DNA of 64,000 nt, from contig NZ_CP014213.1 in assembly GCF_003268005.1 (NCBI RefSeq), forward strand, positions 124,001 through 188,000, given 5' to 3'. The notes under the pieces were generated by a model that saw only the letters and a program-made list of their open reading frames with translations, did no database searches and was not told where the DNA came from. Positions 20,401 to 28,356 of the stretch are shown here, piece after piece. The stretch's first letter is position 1. Each line of letters begins with the position of its first letter. The DNA comes from Methanosphaera sp. BMS. Lineage in GTDB: Archaea > Methanobacteriota > Methanobacteria > Methanobacteriales > Methanobacteriaceae. The translations under genes and the position numbers were made by a program.

Positions 20401-21287
20401 ATACCCTTAGAATGAATCACTCCACCATTACCTGTGAGTGCTTCATTATGATGAAAAGAACTTTTAAACAAAATAGCCCTACCACTATTTCTAATAGCAC
20501 CACCAAAATCAGCATAATTATACATTACCTGAGAATTTTTAATATATAAATAACCCTCATTAAAAATAGCACCACCAGCATATGCAGTATTATTGACGAT
20601 TACAGAATCATAAATATTTAAAGTTCCATTATTGTCAATAGCTCCACCATTGGATGCACTGTTCATATTCTGTATGGTGATGTTATTCAAAGTCAAGGTA
20701 TATCCATATTTTATTGTTAAAAAATGTTCGGTATCTTCGCCGGTTATTGCATGACCCATAGCATTGATTGTCACATTAGTAATACTTTGATCTGTGCCAA
20801 ACACAATAGGCTGTGTGACAGTGTATATACTAGATCCGCTAAGTGTTATGACAGCACTATCATGATTAGTATCCAAATCATCAAAAGCATCAAGCAATTG
20901 TTCATAATTTAAAACAGTCACATATTTAATGTTATCAGATGAATCGGGATTGCTTTGAATGCCTGCATCAATTCCTCCATTGAGATTAACTGGATTGATG
21001 TTGATACTTGACTCTTCCAAGTCATCATCTTGAACGGTATCCAAGTTAAATGAATCATTGAATACTGCATCGGAATCGGGAACATCATCAATAAAATCAT
21101 CCACAAAATCATCATCCTGACTAAATGAGTAAAAATCAAACTCATCATGCAAAGAATTAGAGTTAATAGCAGACACGTCAACATCTGTATAACTAATTGA
21201 ATCGTTTCCCATAAAACAATCGTTTGCAGAAACAACAGATAATGATAATAACACAAATAATATCATTACCATTATTACTTTTCGCAT
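12267..21287 (-). CDS. Giant secreted adhesin-like protein with papain-family peptidase domain
   Basis: This 3006-residue surface protein starts with a signal peptide (about 1-21, MVMILFVLLSLSVVSAN). AAGGAGGA stands 10 bases upstream of the start. In order it has: an Asp/Ser-rich linker (22-120); parallel beta-helix repeats rich in NNTA and GGAVYN motifs (about 145-1010, closing with NYWG); two Ig-like domains (about 1030-1225); a C1A papain-type peptidase (about 1250-1445) with DSGNCWAFS (nucleophile near C1271) and NHAVAVIGWDD (His near 1412); a lectin-like domain (about 1460-1625); three Ig-like domains (about 1650-1920); chitobiase-C-type repeats (about 1985-2300); and a long C-terminal module. 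The usual Asn-Ser-Trp peptidase motif is replaced by VTDSIF, so activity is uncertain. It could process itself or neighbouring surface proteins. It is coupled to the membrane gene at 11671-12270. Confidence 0.9.
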   Translation of the reverse strand: MRKVIMVMILFVLLSLSVVSANDCFMGNDSISYTDVDVSAINSNSLHDEFDFYSFSQDDDFVDDFIDDVPDSDAVFNDSFNLDTVQDDDLEESSININPVNLNGGIDAGIQSNPDSSDNIKYVTVLNYEQLLDAFDDLDTNHDSAVITLSGSSIYTVTQPIVFGTDQSITNVTINAMGHAITGEDTEHFLTIKYGYTLTLNNITIQNMNSASNGGAIDNNGTLNIYDSVIVNNTAYAGGAIFNEGYLYIKNSQVMYNYADFGGAIRNSGRAILFKSSFHHNEALTGNGGVIHSKGILESYNNSIRYNSASSNGAFAYNQKYNLTIVNDTIYNNIADNGGVIFNNATVSTINASIYDNIARINGGTVYNYEDATLTIKNTNLHNNTANNGGAVYNKGNLSLIKNSIKNNQANNFGGVVYSNCFSNLTDNSIKYNSAANGSVIYNNEGNITLNNNTIYNNTATNIASVINNYGTITSYNNSYYNNTAIGAGIHVNYGLLNITDDIYMDNFADNAGVLFNNNITYINGSVFENNSGSILAGVLYNDKTLTIDYSTFTGNNVDFIIDSQTNIINHIIYGGYGGVLYNTDSTIISNSNFTDNQAKITVVNQTVSDENIKLTGIGGVIYNEGITNTLNSTYSSNYAQLMAAVVYNSGLFNATNNSFEDNSASLQAGVIMNVNKTIFTNNYIRNNTANDLGGFIYNDAEMTLTGNTIYENLAGQAAGIYATDGSSNITNNTFNNSYSPVSGSAIQVTGTDNVTLTGNVFTCNNAEVGGAVYINNSRTILENNTFTGNGLNNPVRLIQTLTGNYTTSNMTQLGACIYINGSVVEINNDTYTNNTASVHASCIYSKDSLILINNTVFEDNNANTGVGGAVYSDESTLFIYNSQLSNNSALVGGAITQAGSNDLTIRNTILTDNSADKCGGAVYVINSPVVLVNNTITGNTADNASSLCVLSSPIGSIKDNLFDNSQCDTSSVYLFESNLLVESNTFIGDNIDLNDMGLYSIESNYWGSNQPDFNTRTGNNIPNSITTVNSTDEYNIYLTVPGTVKNNRTIAVNISIQNQYNENVTEGSVRLEINDTLESVIACTDGFFAYNLTITEGSVGSIVIKATYIDSNDVETDLNIFKTVKIISPEEIYIVSIPQRAIPNEKIQFVVKILKEDNTFISNRKVRAYINNTYIGTFKVSNEKYLLNYNVPSSYHGLYNIKLSCRDTNLKELTSKNITFFVESNTTHVVDVDDLNIDYNLENITLPTSYDIRDDGVMVDFENQGDSGNCWAFSVLDCLEYSLNKQSNITCDFSENNMKNLLSTNAIFKSDRTPNTGCDIVSSVGYLVSRLGPVYEYNDHYWMYSQLSVNQNSDYNVNDVLFISNRQNTSDNMELKKAIYQYGAVVSTLHINEETTEISDIHDDEFHLPNHAVAVIGWDDNYSRYNFENIPVGDGAFIVTDSIFNDTYHVSYYDYNFAGLYTTNNNTMDGLFINNIAFPINTAKCYDNVIQNGILPYDGYATLDSQDLWINNTYNMTGEGYLTAVGIYNLNKSNYTINIYRNNHLEYTQNNTINSIGYITIALNKCIMLEKNDTLNVVVKVTSLEENVTGYMIEKAYKTYNTSRNASLVSSDGINWINLHDYPQFTDNHIHLASLKLYTNNTIHGNYQINITPTTHVYNKTDTYNIIITDNTGNPVMQTQFNMTLDNTQYTVSTDNSGLMLVNAGVLEVGQHNLEIINNDLEINYTTPITVIDDNLSEINDTIIVHLLNDTFVRGMNNKIHVLVYHDDGIGVNMGKVVIKVNGKTLKDDNGHVIYASVVHGEVIVNYTFNSSYTLGEHPLQVVYTSSMARVEEDYNISFIRKDMKIDICEVYAFYNKSLYLNASVKSIDDINVDGEQVAIKINGITTATHTVTNGTVILNQSIPYTWSPGEYNLELVIGQTSWYNSIRYKTVFTIYNDSMDYYSNLTYDYYYPLYGEYEYTDDNVVNINVINSNLMGNIKTIELNLSAPEDYTVYYSTNGQPPTTANGSFTNSSVVTLRLHPTNITQNNSYTTTIYLKSYILKYFYIHNNIVSDTYYYQANGIIIITDYISSHDYFFCMGHDTDNRTPEIYTTLNKNFDSTYNLLIMANKTGTIQYQVDNNTPQTYMPKTILTLNENSTVHITLTTTSGETVSKSIRIVDINKPLIIVKPITTYTDGYQNVSFVCDDEDAVIYYTRDGSDPLNTTNLRQANSTSILTLNNLTQLKYYVINQYNQSSPVYTYRTPRNEVSPVNITIQKENNNYNTYKIMLQRNNNHTIYYTIDGTIATTNSHKYNHTKIILHNKTVLNILLVDQNNHKHYYNYTTDNELTEYAPINYTIELANYHNITLPQVTRYNNTLDEYIIEEGVNGTVMLPFIRIVNIVLANQTYNFVNGEIEETCNMQLNDYLISFDGQLQTTNHANPQKKDGILIYTENQTTIIEYHDKTRENINQFTVEYTTRYNHNNNQILLVDCIDFNKNNNYTAMIETNTLPLESITDTFSDLAVRYQLARQYQYTGDITTSTYNQITTNNIPTIKYTRNNKDIFTVDSEPVFDNFIYNPNIIKTSVTINDKNTNRSFALSHKDYEDILSIQQTHNQTLEQLQNMTYQYTGAIETYTITNKVTTTGDIEEALNTNYSTRIQNTYLASLFVAYFFDSIANEYQDYYNVTYNRTSTITTTCYVNTSKIIIHSFNPDMGMQIQGETINKWLYRFSTTSMLNVIEADVINILRNKTGPDKTKSTLEEITESINNNQVLTGRINEYYYIIDPAKNISIYLNLNTGQLTDNSKIDDSILHSSQRECPSCEFVNEIDNEVGFVNYIPGAAQLVLKEIYQPGYTSNLYNSIKEKYIFEIYLFTTVPPVLEYFGINNPISLQALSSIIIEHIPVTVFLAVPIYTFYHWENISAQEQKKDEFVTSNNMNYYSITDGYLSFSMHEYDAYNNITYNNPKELEDNNKVIRIKISRWGNLDYSDMVVYDTNGKRNLTEDEYTYYNGRYDSIYDYYLGGIL

Positions 21288-22612
21288 AAAAACATATTCC
21301 TCCTTGATAATTTATAATTTTATTTTTAGTCATTAGTTAAGTAATTCTAAAATCGAGTATCCTATTTCAAATAGTTTGAATATTTAAAATAAAGTGTTAC
21401 ATTATTATTTGCTTACATATAATATTGAACGTATTGTTTAAACATCAACATATATCAACAAAAAAAAACAAAAAATTATCAATACAATATTGAAAAATAT
21501 AAACAAATAATCCTTCAACAACAATTCGAACTCAAATACAAATATCACTTAACAAATAAACATATATTCATCATTATATATAAAGATTACATTATTTAAA
21601 CAAACAATAACTAAAAACAACAAATATTAAAAAGCATATAACTATTTGATTGGATTTAAATATTAAAACTATTATTATAAAACCATATCCAAATAATAAT
21701 TTGTCTACTAAAAAATAATCATCATAATCAAAGTATTAAAAAAAATATGCTAAAGTAAAAACAATGACCATTTAATAAATATAAACAATTAAGAGCTATT
21801 GAAATGAATATTCTAAAAAACAGATAAAAAAATGTAATGGGAAACCCATTAACACGAATAAGATAATCTAATGAGAAGAAAAAAAGGACAATATGTAAAT
21901 TGAATTAAAAAAAAGGGATTAGCAACGAAAAAATAGTAAAAACAGTTTATATCATTGTTTGAATCAATAAATGATTGCATTGCTTTGTTATATCAAATAC
22001 TGTGTTTTTTTAATAATCTGCTGTTCTTTCTTACATTTATTATTTGAAATGATTTTCATCGTTATTAACTCATATATTATTTCAAAAAACATTAGGAAAC
22101 ATAAAAAAAGACAGAGTCCTGGTTCTAGATTAGATAATATTTAACAGACAGTTAATCTAAAACAGTTTACATCAGATATCAATATTATCCTACTCTTCCT
22201 GCATAAATGACTATAGAAACCATGAAAATATAGGGGATTACTCAAAGAGAACCTCCCATGAAAGCATATGACAGTTCATTTTACATCTTTCATGATTAAA
22301 CGTTTTTGTTGATTTAAAGACCATAAACATCCTAAAAATTTATAAAATCAGTGAATTTAAGGAAATAAAAAGATATACTACCCATTGATGATTTGTTGAA
22401 TGAAAAAAGTCTTTTAAAACATCTTTTGCTATTAAAGAATTTTATTTCATAGCTTTATAACACATTTAATACTTAATTATAATAAGGAAGTAAAAAAATA
22501 CTATAAAAAATTACTTCCTGAAGAGCAGTAAATTTAAATCTGTTTTAGATAAAAAAATAGTGTATTGGGTGCTTTAAATAGTACTGGTATACTTAATTGG
22601 GAGGAATATCAT
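21288..22612. other. Long non-coding intergenic region with hairpins
   Basis: About 1.3 kb without a supported gene. The ribosome binding site of the leftward giant gene is at 21298-21305, and its promoter must be nearby. Most of the rest is poly-A/T low-complexity DNA. Two perfect hairpins stand out. TAATGGG/CCCATTA (21835-21851) has a 3-base loop. AGGAAGTAA/TTACTTCCT (22485-22519) has a 17-base loop and lies about 95 bases before the vWA gene. A small RNA is possible but not shown. Confidence 0.5.
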
Positions 22613-23263
22613 ATGAACAACAATGAATCTTATACAAAAATGAGAAAGCTTAACTCTTTTGAGGATATAACTAAACATGATGATGAAGAAATTGATTTAG
22701 TATTGTTATTGGATAAGAGTGAATCGATGTGTGATATTGCAGAAGAAACTCTTGTTGGATTTAACTCTTTTATTGAAAGAGAAAAATATGAAAATCCCAA
22801 TATATTAGTTACACTGGTACTGTTTGACAAACAATATAAAGTTTTATACAGTAAAAAACCTATTGGCCGAATAGAGAAGTTAACACGTGAAGATTTTTAT
22901 GCTGATGGCTGCACTGCTTTATATGATGCTATTGGAACAGCTATAAATAATGTTGACAAGTTTGCAGGAAATAAGGTGTTATTTGTAATTACCACTGATG
23001 GATTGGAAAACTCTTCAATGGAATATAACTTCTCTGATATCAATAAACTTATTGAGAACCATAATTGGGAATTCTTATTTATCGGAGCGAACATTGATTC
23101 ATACAGTGAAGCAGGCAAAATCGGCATTACTCCATTACATAGTGCCAATTACACTAAAAGCCAATATGGAGTTAATCGATTATTTAACTCTATATCCCTT
23201 GCCATTAGAAATGTTAGGAATTCACAACCGTTATCCGATAACTGGAAAAGAGATTTGAGCTAA
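22613..23263 (+). CDS. von Willebrand factor A domain protein
   Basis: A 216-residue cytoplasmic protein consisting almost entirely of one vWA domain. The metal-ion-dependent adhesion site is intact: DKSES (DxSxS), the Thr in GCTALYDAI and the Asp in TTDGLENS. vWA proteins of this type mediate Mg-dependent protein contacts, often in stress or chaperone-like complexes. The start at 22613 is chosen because GGGAGG lies just upstream; longer versions lack such a site. The next gene (23344) runs in the same direction after a hairpin, so the two may be transcribed separately. Confidence 0.85.
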   Translation: MNNNESYTKMRKLNSFEDITKHDDEEIDLVLLLDKSESMCDIAEETLVGFNSFIEREKYENPNILVTLVLFDKQYKVLYSKKPIGRIEKLTREDFYADGCTALYDAIGTAINNVDKFAGNKVLFVITTDGLENSSMEYNFSDINKLIENHNWEFLFIGANIDSYSEAGKIGITPLHSANYTKSQYGVNRLFNSISLAIRNVRNSQPLSDNWKRDLS

Positions 23264-23284
23264 ATAATATTACTTAATTAAGAT

Positions 23285-23307
23285 AATCCAAAACAATCTT
23301 TTGGATT
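23285..23307 (+). terminator. Hairpin terminator after the vWA gene
   Basis: AATCCAAAA (23285-23293) and TTTTGGATT (23299-23307) form a perfect 9-bp stem with a 5-base loop, 22 bases after the stop codon. CATCTTTTATT follows. Confidence 0.55.
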
Positions 23308-23343
23308 CATCTTTTATTATTATGATTTATAAATTAATAGGAT

Positions 23344-23685
23344 ATGATTAGAATGAAAGAAAAATACGACGAGAATATAGATGAAATACTGGAAAAGGCA
23401 AGTGATCTTTGTCATGAAGAATGGATGGATTGGACTAAAACCATAAGTGTAGAATTAAATAAGATATTAGGTGTATTAATTAGAAATAAGGAATATTTAA
23501 AGAATAATAAAGGTATTGATAAAGAAGACCTGATTAATAAGAATGATGAACTGATAACTATGATTGAAGATAGACTTGATAGGTGGCAGTCCTACTGGAT
23601 TGATTATAGTGAACTTAGTGATGAGGTTAAGGAATATGATAGAATTTATGCAAGAAAAATATTGGATTTAACTAAGGATAAATAG
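23344..23685 (+). CDS. Small acidic protein with a RyR-like C-terminal motif
   Basis: A 113-residue hydrophilic, mostly helical protein. The C-terminus (RWQSYWIDYSELSDEVKEYDR) resembles the W...Y-x-x-L-S/P-x-x-x-K-x-x-D-R pattern of RyR-like domains. The resemblance is by eye only. No signal peptide or membrane segment is present. A second ATG at 23353 is better spaced from AGGAT and could be the true start. It follows the vWA gene in the same direction and might act with it. Function unknown. Confidence 0.6.
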   Translation: MIRMKEKYDENIDEILEKASDLCHEEWMDWTKTISVELNKILGVLIRNKEYLKNNKGIDKEDLINKNDELITMIEDRLDRWQSYWIDYSELSDEVKEYDRIYARKILDLTKDK

Positions 23686-24157
23686 ATATTTAATCTATTT
23701 ATTGCATTATTAAAGTAAGTTAATTAGTCAAGGGGTATTTTTTAGGTGATAATGGGTTTTTTTAGAGTATTTCAAAGTAACGATTATCATTGAAGTATCA
23801 GAGCATTATGAGAATACCCCCTCATAACCTCCTTAAACAATAGTTAAACTTCGTTAAATATAAGATTATAATTTGATTATATTTGGAGAGTACTAATGTC
23901 AATTTAGATGAAGATGTCCATAAGTATATTAAAGTTTAATCCCATAACTTAATTATTAGGATGACTATGTGAAGTTATTTAGACAAGACATCAATAATTT
24001 TTAAATAATATTATACAACATATAAACCTGTGTGAATCGAATTATAATTTATTAATTCACATTAATATATCACAGATTAAGAATACATGCAATGTTAAAA
24101 GATATGAATAACATGGGATATTTAAAATAAAAAAAAGGAGTTTGGAAAGTTTTACAA
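23686..24157. other. Intergenic region between convergent genes
   Basis: No gene is supported. GGGGTATT (23732-23739) and AATACCCC (23813-23820) form an 8-bp inverted repeat about 80 bases apart, which could mark the ends of a very small relic element. The remaining sequence is A+T-rich without a recognised motif. Confidence 0.4.
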
Positions 24158-25930
24158 CTAAAACGTTCCTCCTCCACCTCCACCGAATCCTCCACCACCG
24201 GAACTTCCATAATTACCGGAATCAGAGTATGATGATTCAACGATTGTACCGAATGAGGATGTTAAATTAGAATATCCACCATTTGAAGCAAACAATACCA
24301 AATTATTGGTCGCTATATCCTTGTCGGATAGTTTCTTTGCACTGATATATCTCTGCAGGCTATCACATGCTTCATTAGCTTTTCCAAGTGCTGCTGCATA
24401 TACCAGGTACTTACCCCATATCTGTACTGATTCTGGGGGATTCTGATCTATTAAACTGTAATCTGTTATGTATTTCCTAAAATTTTGCCATTGTGCATTT
24501 GCAACTCTTCCTTCTTTTGTCCATCTTCCAGGATATGAATTGGGAACAATAACGTATATTATGATTGGTATGGCTAAGAATATTATGAATAGCAAATAGC
24601 GATAATTTTCAAGTATTGGAAGTATTCCTATGAGCATTATGGCAAATATTGTTATTATGATACTTATAATAAATAATATGAATAGTGCCTTGTTGAACAT
24701 TTTTGTTCCTTTATCATCAAAGTAGCGTTTAATCATTGAATCAGATATTGAATCCTGTGCCTTTTTTAGCCAATTATTCTTGAATTCACTGTAATGGTCG
24801 TATGTTTCCTTATCAGCTATACCTGCCAGTGATATGTTATTGTCAGCGTCTTTAAAGCTGTTTAAGTAATCTATAATATCAACTTCATATTCTTCCAAGG
24901 TTGATGTATCCTTATCAGTCACCCGTAGTATTGTATCATCGGGGTTGGAGGATATGATTTTAAAGTATTTGTTGTTAATCAAGTCCAATATTACTGAATT
25001 GAATACTTCTTTATATACCATACCTACATCTACGTAAAAAAGGCCATTTGCCTCTACCGGTTTTAAATCCATTGGAACATCAGATTCATATTCTGCATTG
25101 TAATCAATTTCAACTTCCCTACCATATTTAGCCCATATGATTAATGGTATGATACAATCAAGGACGATTACTATTCCAATCAATTTATAAAACAGGTTTT
25201 CATAGAATATCTTATCAGCATATTTTCTCTGGTCCTCTTCTATTATTGCTTTTGCATCATCATGGATAACTTCAGCATTTTCTGTACTTTTAAAGTATGT
25301 TGTTGGCATGAGTATTCTTTGTTCTAATGTTGTATGTGCTGGTATATTCTCGGCTATTGTCTCCAATTCACCATTAGCATTCCAAGTAGATTGTTTTATA
25401 TGAGTATCCGGATTGTTGAACACTTCGGTCTGTGAATTGGATCCAGGTATTGTTACAATAGTTTTTAGTGTATCTATTTTTGAATCCCATTGACTACCCC
25501 ATGAGGTGTACTGGAAGTCTGCCACGTCATCATATATCTTCAAAGCGTTGTTGTATGTGTATTTATAGATTACTGGGACTTTTTGATTGTTTATCTTTTG
25601 GGTATGTTCCTTATCGTTATACAGCCATACACGTATACGGGTATTTGTACTATTACCACCCAATTCCATATTATTATAGTAGCCGGGCGTTTCTACCGAT
25701 ATATTTGTCACTGATTGATTACCTTTTACCGGTAAATCCCTATATGTACCGTTTACTGAGCCTTTTATGTCCATAATAATTTCCTCTGTTATTACACAGG
25801 ATCCATCATCCCTTACTTCTATATGCTTTGTTGCCTCTGGTATGCTGTAATTTGGCTGAAAAACATATGAAAGTATTAGAAATATGGCTATCAGTATAAT
25901 TATTATGGCGGCTATGTTTTTATAGTTCAT
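24158..25930 (-). CDS. DUF2207 family membrane protein
   Basis: A 590-residue membrane protein with the DUF2207 layout. It has an N-terminal membrane segment (about 4-24) and an extracytoplasmic beta-rich domain (DGSCVITEEI and GTYRDLPVKG motifs, about 30-215). A membrane segment near 245-265 and a cytoplasmic region follow, then two more membrane helices (about 415-465). It ends in a Gly-rich tail (SSGGGGFGGGGGGTF) characteristic of the family. The start at 25930 has AGGTGGG four bases upstream; the GTG nine bases earlier overlaps that site. The role of the family is not known. Monocistronic and complete. Confidence 0.9.
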   Translation of the reverse strand: MNYKNIAAIIIILIAIFLILSYVFQPNYSIPEATKHIEVRDDGSCVITEEIIMDIKGSVNGTYRDLPVKGNQSVTNISVETPGYYNNMELGGNSTNTRIRVWLYNDKEHTQKINNQKVPVIYKYTYNNALKIYDDVADFQYTSWGSQWDSKIDTLKTIVTIPGSNSQTEVFNNPDTHIKQSTWNANGELETIAENIPAHTTLEQRILMPTTYFKSTENAEVIHDDAKAIIEEDQRKYADKIFYENLFYKLIGIVIVLDCIIPLIIWAKYGREVEIDYNAEYESDVPMDLKPVEANGLFYVDVGMVYKEVFNSVILDLINNKYFKIISSNPDDTILRVTDKDTSTLEEYEVDIIDYLNSFKDADNNISLAGIADKETYDHYSEFKNNWLKKAQDSISDSMIKRYFDDKGTKMFNKALFILFIISIIITIFAIMLIGILPILENYRYLLFIIFLAIPIIIYVIVPNSYPGRWTKEGRVANAQWQNFRKYITDYSLIDQNPPESVQIWGKYLVYAAALGKANEACDSLQRYISAKKLSDKDIATNNLVLFASNGGYSNLTSSFGTIVESSYSDSGNYGSSGGGGFGGGGGGTF

Positions 25931-26237
25931 CTTACCCACCTTTTTTTAATTTATTTTAATATAATAATTAATTTAAATAGATTAATTAATATTCTTTTCT
26001 ATGATAAATGTTGAAAATGAAAAAATTCTATCTGAAAATAATCATAAATTCATAAATAATTGTTATATGTTGTTAAATAGAAATAGATGGGTATTCAATG
26101 GGCTAAATAAATGATAAGTTATTTGATAGCATTGTTTTCAACGGGGATTTTCCTATCATTATTTCCCATATTAAGACTTTGATTAATCATCATGAAATAA
26201 TAATTGATGAAAATAAAATTAAAAAATGGATAAGTGT
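25931..26237. other. Intergenic region with a start-less open frame
   Basis: A plus-strand frame from about 26107 to 26320 (NDKLFDSIVF... KIKKWISVYF) is open for about 70 codons. It has no usable start codon or ribosome binding site and overlaps the next minus-strand gene. It may be a gene relic. The DUF2207 promoter should lie at the left end. Confidence 0.3.
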
Positions 26238-26444
26238 TTATTTCCATTGGAATTTCTTAAAATCAATTATATTTTTGATAAAATCTTTTAAAATAAATGG
26301 TTTGGATTTGAAAGTGTGATTATAATCTTTTTGAGAATAATCTTCATTATTTTTTGCTGATTCTTTGATAGCATCAATAAAACCGTCATCATATCCTTCC
26401 TCATAACCTTTTTCATATCCAAGAGAATAATTATCATCACACAA
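26238..26444 (-). CDS. Small hydrophilic hypothetical protein
   Basis: A 68-residue frame starts at TTG, with GGAGATG upstream at reasonable spacing. The N-terminal half has a repeated GY-E/D-x-G pattern (GYEKGYEEGYDDG), found in many small uncharacterised proteins. The C-terminal half is basic. No close family is recognised and the start codon is weak, so this is a tentative gene. Confidence 0.4.
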   Translation of the reverse strand: MCDDNYSLGYEKGYEEGYDDGFIDAIKESAKNNEDYSQKDYNHTFKSKPFILKDFIKNIIDFKKFQWK

Positions 26445-26864
26445 TATTTACATCTCCATCCGGATAACCTCTTGTTATCCTAAAAAATAACTAATTAATT
26501 CAATCACTAAAAGATTAATTATTATAACATAAATTATTACTAATTATAATTATCAACATACTATTATATAAATATTTTCATTATTTCAATTAATTTTCAA
26601 AACAATGTAAAGTATTATATAGTAAATATATAATGATGTTCAATACAGTATAAAAAGATTGGTATTATTTATAAAAATAATTTCACATCACCTTGTAATC
26701 CAAAAATAATGATAAAAAAGCCTAAAAAATAATCAGCAAAACCATTACCACCTCCTTTTAAAATAAATCCTTTAAATCATTTATAAAGAATTTAATATAA
26801 AATATAAATAAAATGACAACATCAAAAAACAAGTAATCGAATAATCAAAGAAAAAGGTGATATT
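26445..26864. other. A+T-rich intergenic region
   Basis: No gene or clear structure is seen. The right end carries the promoter and the AAAGGTGAT ribosome binding site of the phosphatase gene at 26865. Confidence 0.5.
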
Positions 26865-27614
26865 ATGAACAACAAAGAAATAATCCTCCCAAAAAAAGGC
26901 AGATTAATAGTCGTAACAGACATACATGGAAACTATGATAACTATCAAAAATACCTTAAACTATGGAACAAAAAGGATAAAGATTCACATATAGTATTTG
27001 TAGGAGACCTTATCCATAAAACATCCGGCTATGACCAGTCAATTGAAATAATGGATGATATAATAGAAAAAACAGAAAGATATGATAACTTCCATGTACT
27101 ACTGGGAAACCATGAATGGGCACACATCACAAATAATGACATCTACAAAAATGGAAAAAACCAAAAATGGGCCTTTGAAAAACTTATAGAAGCAAAAAAA
27201 GGAAGCATTCAACCGACGCTAGAAAACTATATTGAATTTTTCAAGTCAATGCCATACTTTATCAAAACAGAAAACGGACTCTTCATATCACATAGCGGCC
27301 CGTCAAGAGATATCAAATCAATAAAAGACTACAATAACATATTCGATGAGGACTATGAAAATCACCTATTATATGAATTCCTATGGAACAGACCCGGCGA
27401 CTATACCAAAAGCGATGTGGAAAATTTCCTAGACATTATTGACTCAAACTGCATGATTATAGGACATACAAATGTAAATGGATTTAAAAAAATAGGACCT
27501 CAGATAATAATAACTTCCAGTGAAATGACAGAAAATAAAACATACTTCGACATTGACTTGAAAAGACAGATTAACAATATGGATGAACTGATGGAATACA
27601 TGAAGTTTTTATAG
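26865..27614 (+). CDS. PPP-type metallophosphoesterase
   Basis: A 249-residue calcineurin-like phosphoesterase. The metal-binding motifs appear in order: TDIHGN (about residue 19), VGDLI (about 46), GNHEW (about 83), HSG (about 143) and GHTNV (about 205). This matches the serine/threonine phosphatase and diadenosine tetraphosphatase (ApaH-like) branch, so the substrate could be a phosphoprotein or a dinucleotide. It is cytoplasmic. GGTGAT sits three bases before ATTATG's start codon. It lies alone between A+T-rich spacers and is complete. Confidence 0.88.
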   Translation: MNNKEIILPKKGRLIVVTDIHGNYDNYQKYLKLWNKKDKDSHIVFVGDLIHKTSGYDQSIEIMDDIIEKTERYDNFHVLLGNHEWAHITNNDIYKNGKNQKWAFEKLIEAKKGSIQPTLENYIEFFKSMPYFIKTENGLFISHSGPSRDIKSIKDYNNIFDEDYENHLLYEFLWNRPGDYTKSDVENFLDIIDSNCMIIGHTNVNGFKKIGPQIIITSSEMTENKTYFDIDLKRQINNMDELMEYMKFL

Positions 27615-27735
27615 TAGGGCAGATTTGTCTGAAGAAAAAAATATTTAAAAAAAAGTTCTTTTTTAGATTTTTATAAAATCTGACATTAAATAATTTTATA
27701 TACTAAATATTATATAATTTATATTAGTGATAAAT

Positions 27736-27966
27736 ATGATTGAATCTAATATATACAAAGGTTTTCAAATACATATTCCTAAGGTTATTCGTGAAAAACA
27801 CAAATTAACACTTGAAGATAAGTTAATTTGGGAATCAAGGGATGATGAAATACTTATCAAAGTTAAAAGACAAAGAAATTTGAGTGATTTGGCAAATTTA
27901 GTAACTGCAGATGAAGAATTTGATGCTGTTGAAGTTAAAAAACTTTCTGGGAGGGGTGAACTGTAA
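27736..27966 (+). CDS. vapB: VapB-type antitoxin (AbrB/SpoVT fold)
   Basis: A 76-residue protein whose first 45 residues match swapped-hairpin AbrB DNA-binding domains (KGFQIHIPKVIREKHKL). A short C-terminal tail would wrap the toxin. It neutralises the PIN toxin encoded four bases downstream and probably represses the operon. The ATG at 27736 is chosen because GTGAT (27727-27731) then serves as the ribosome binding site; the same GTG could extend the protein by three residues. Confidence 0.85.
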   Translation: MIESNIYKGFQIHIPKVIREKHKLTLEDKLIWESRDDEILIKVKRQRNLSDLANLVTADEEFDAVEVKKLSGRGEL

Positions 27967-27969
27967 AAT

Positions 27970-28356
27970 ATGATTTTTATAGACTCTTCTTTTTTAATCT
28001 CACTTTTAACTGAAAATGAGAAACGAAATCAGCATTCGGTTGAATTATCAAAAAATATTACAGAACATAGGGTAATAAACAATTTGGTTTTATCAGAAAC
28101 ATTAAATGGAATAAGACGATACAATAAACGAGTAGATTTGAATACAATTTATGAACTGATTACTCAAATATTCGACATTGATTATCTTGGACAAGAGGAT
28201 TATTCTGAAGCAGTAAACAGATATAATTATTATAACGGTGCAATAAATTACTCTGATTGTTTAATATTAAAAAATATGGAGGACAGGAATATAAATAAAA
28301 TTTTAAGTTATGATACTGACTTTGATAAGGTTAAAGGCATCAGAAGAGTATATTGA
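27970..28356 (+). CDS. vapC: VapC-type PIN-domain ribonuclease toxin
   Basis: A 128-residue PIN-domain protein with all four expected acidic residues: Asp5 (FIDSSF), Glu43 (VLSETL), the Asp in INYSDCLIL (about 98), and Asp in SYDTDFD (about 116-118). VapC toxins cut specific RNAs, often tRNA or rRNA, when not bound by VapB. It follows vapB by three bases as a two-gene operon. A 146-bp near-identical copy of its 3' half lies at 32295-32440. Confidence 0.9.
   Translation: MIFIDSSFLISLLTENEKRNQHSVELSKNITEHRVINNLVLSETLNGIRRYNKRVDLNTIYELITQIFDIDYLGQEDYSEAVNRYNYYNGAINYSDCLILKNMEDRNINKILSYDTDFDKVKGIRRVY

Noticed and set aside
22120-22165. tRNA-like stretch (GGTTCTAGAT)
   Set aside because: No acceptor, D or anticodon stems could be paired around it.
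26107-26320. Start-less plus-strand frame NDKLFDSIVF...
   Set aside because: No start codon or ribosome binding site, and overlap with a better-supported small gene on the other strand. I keep it only as a note.
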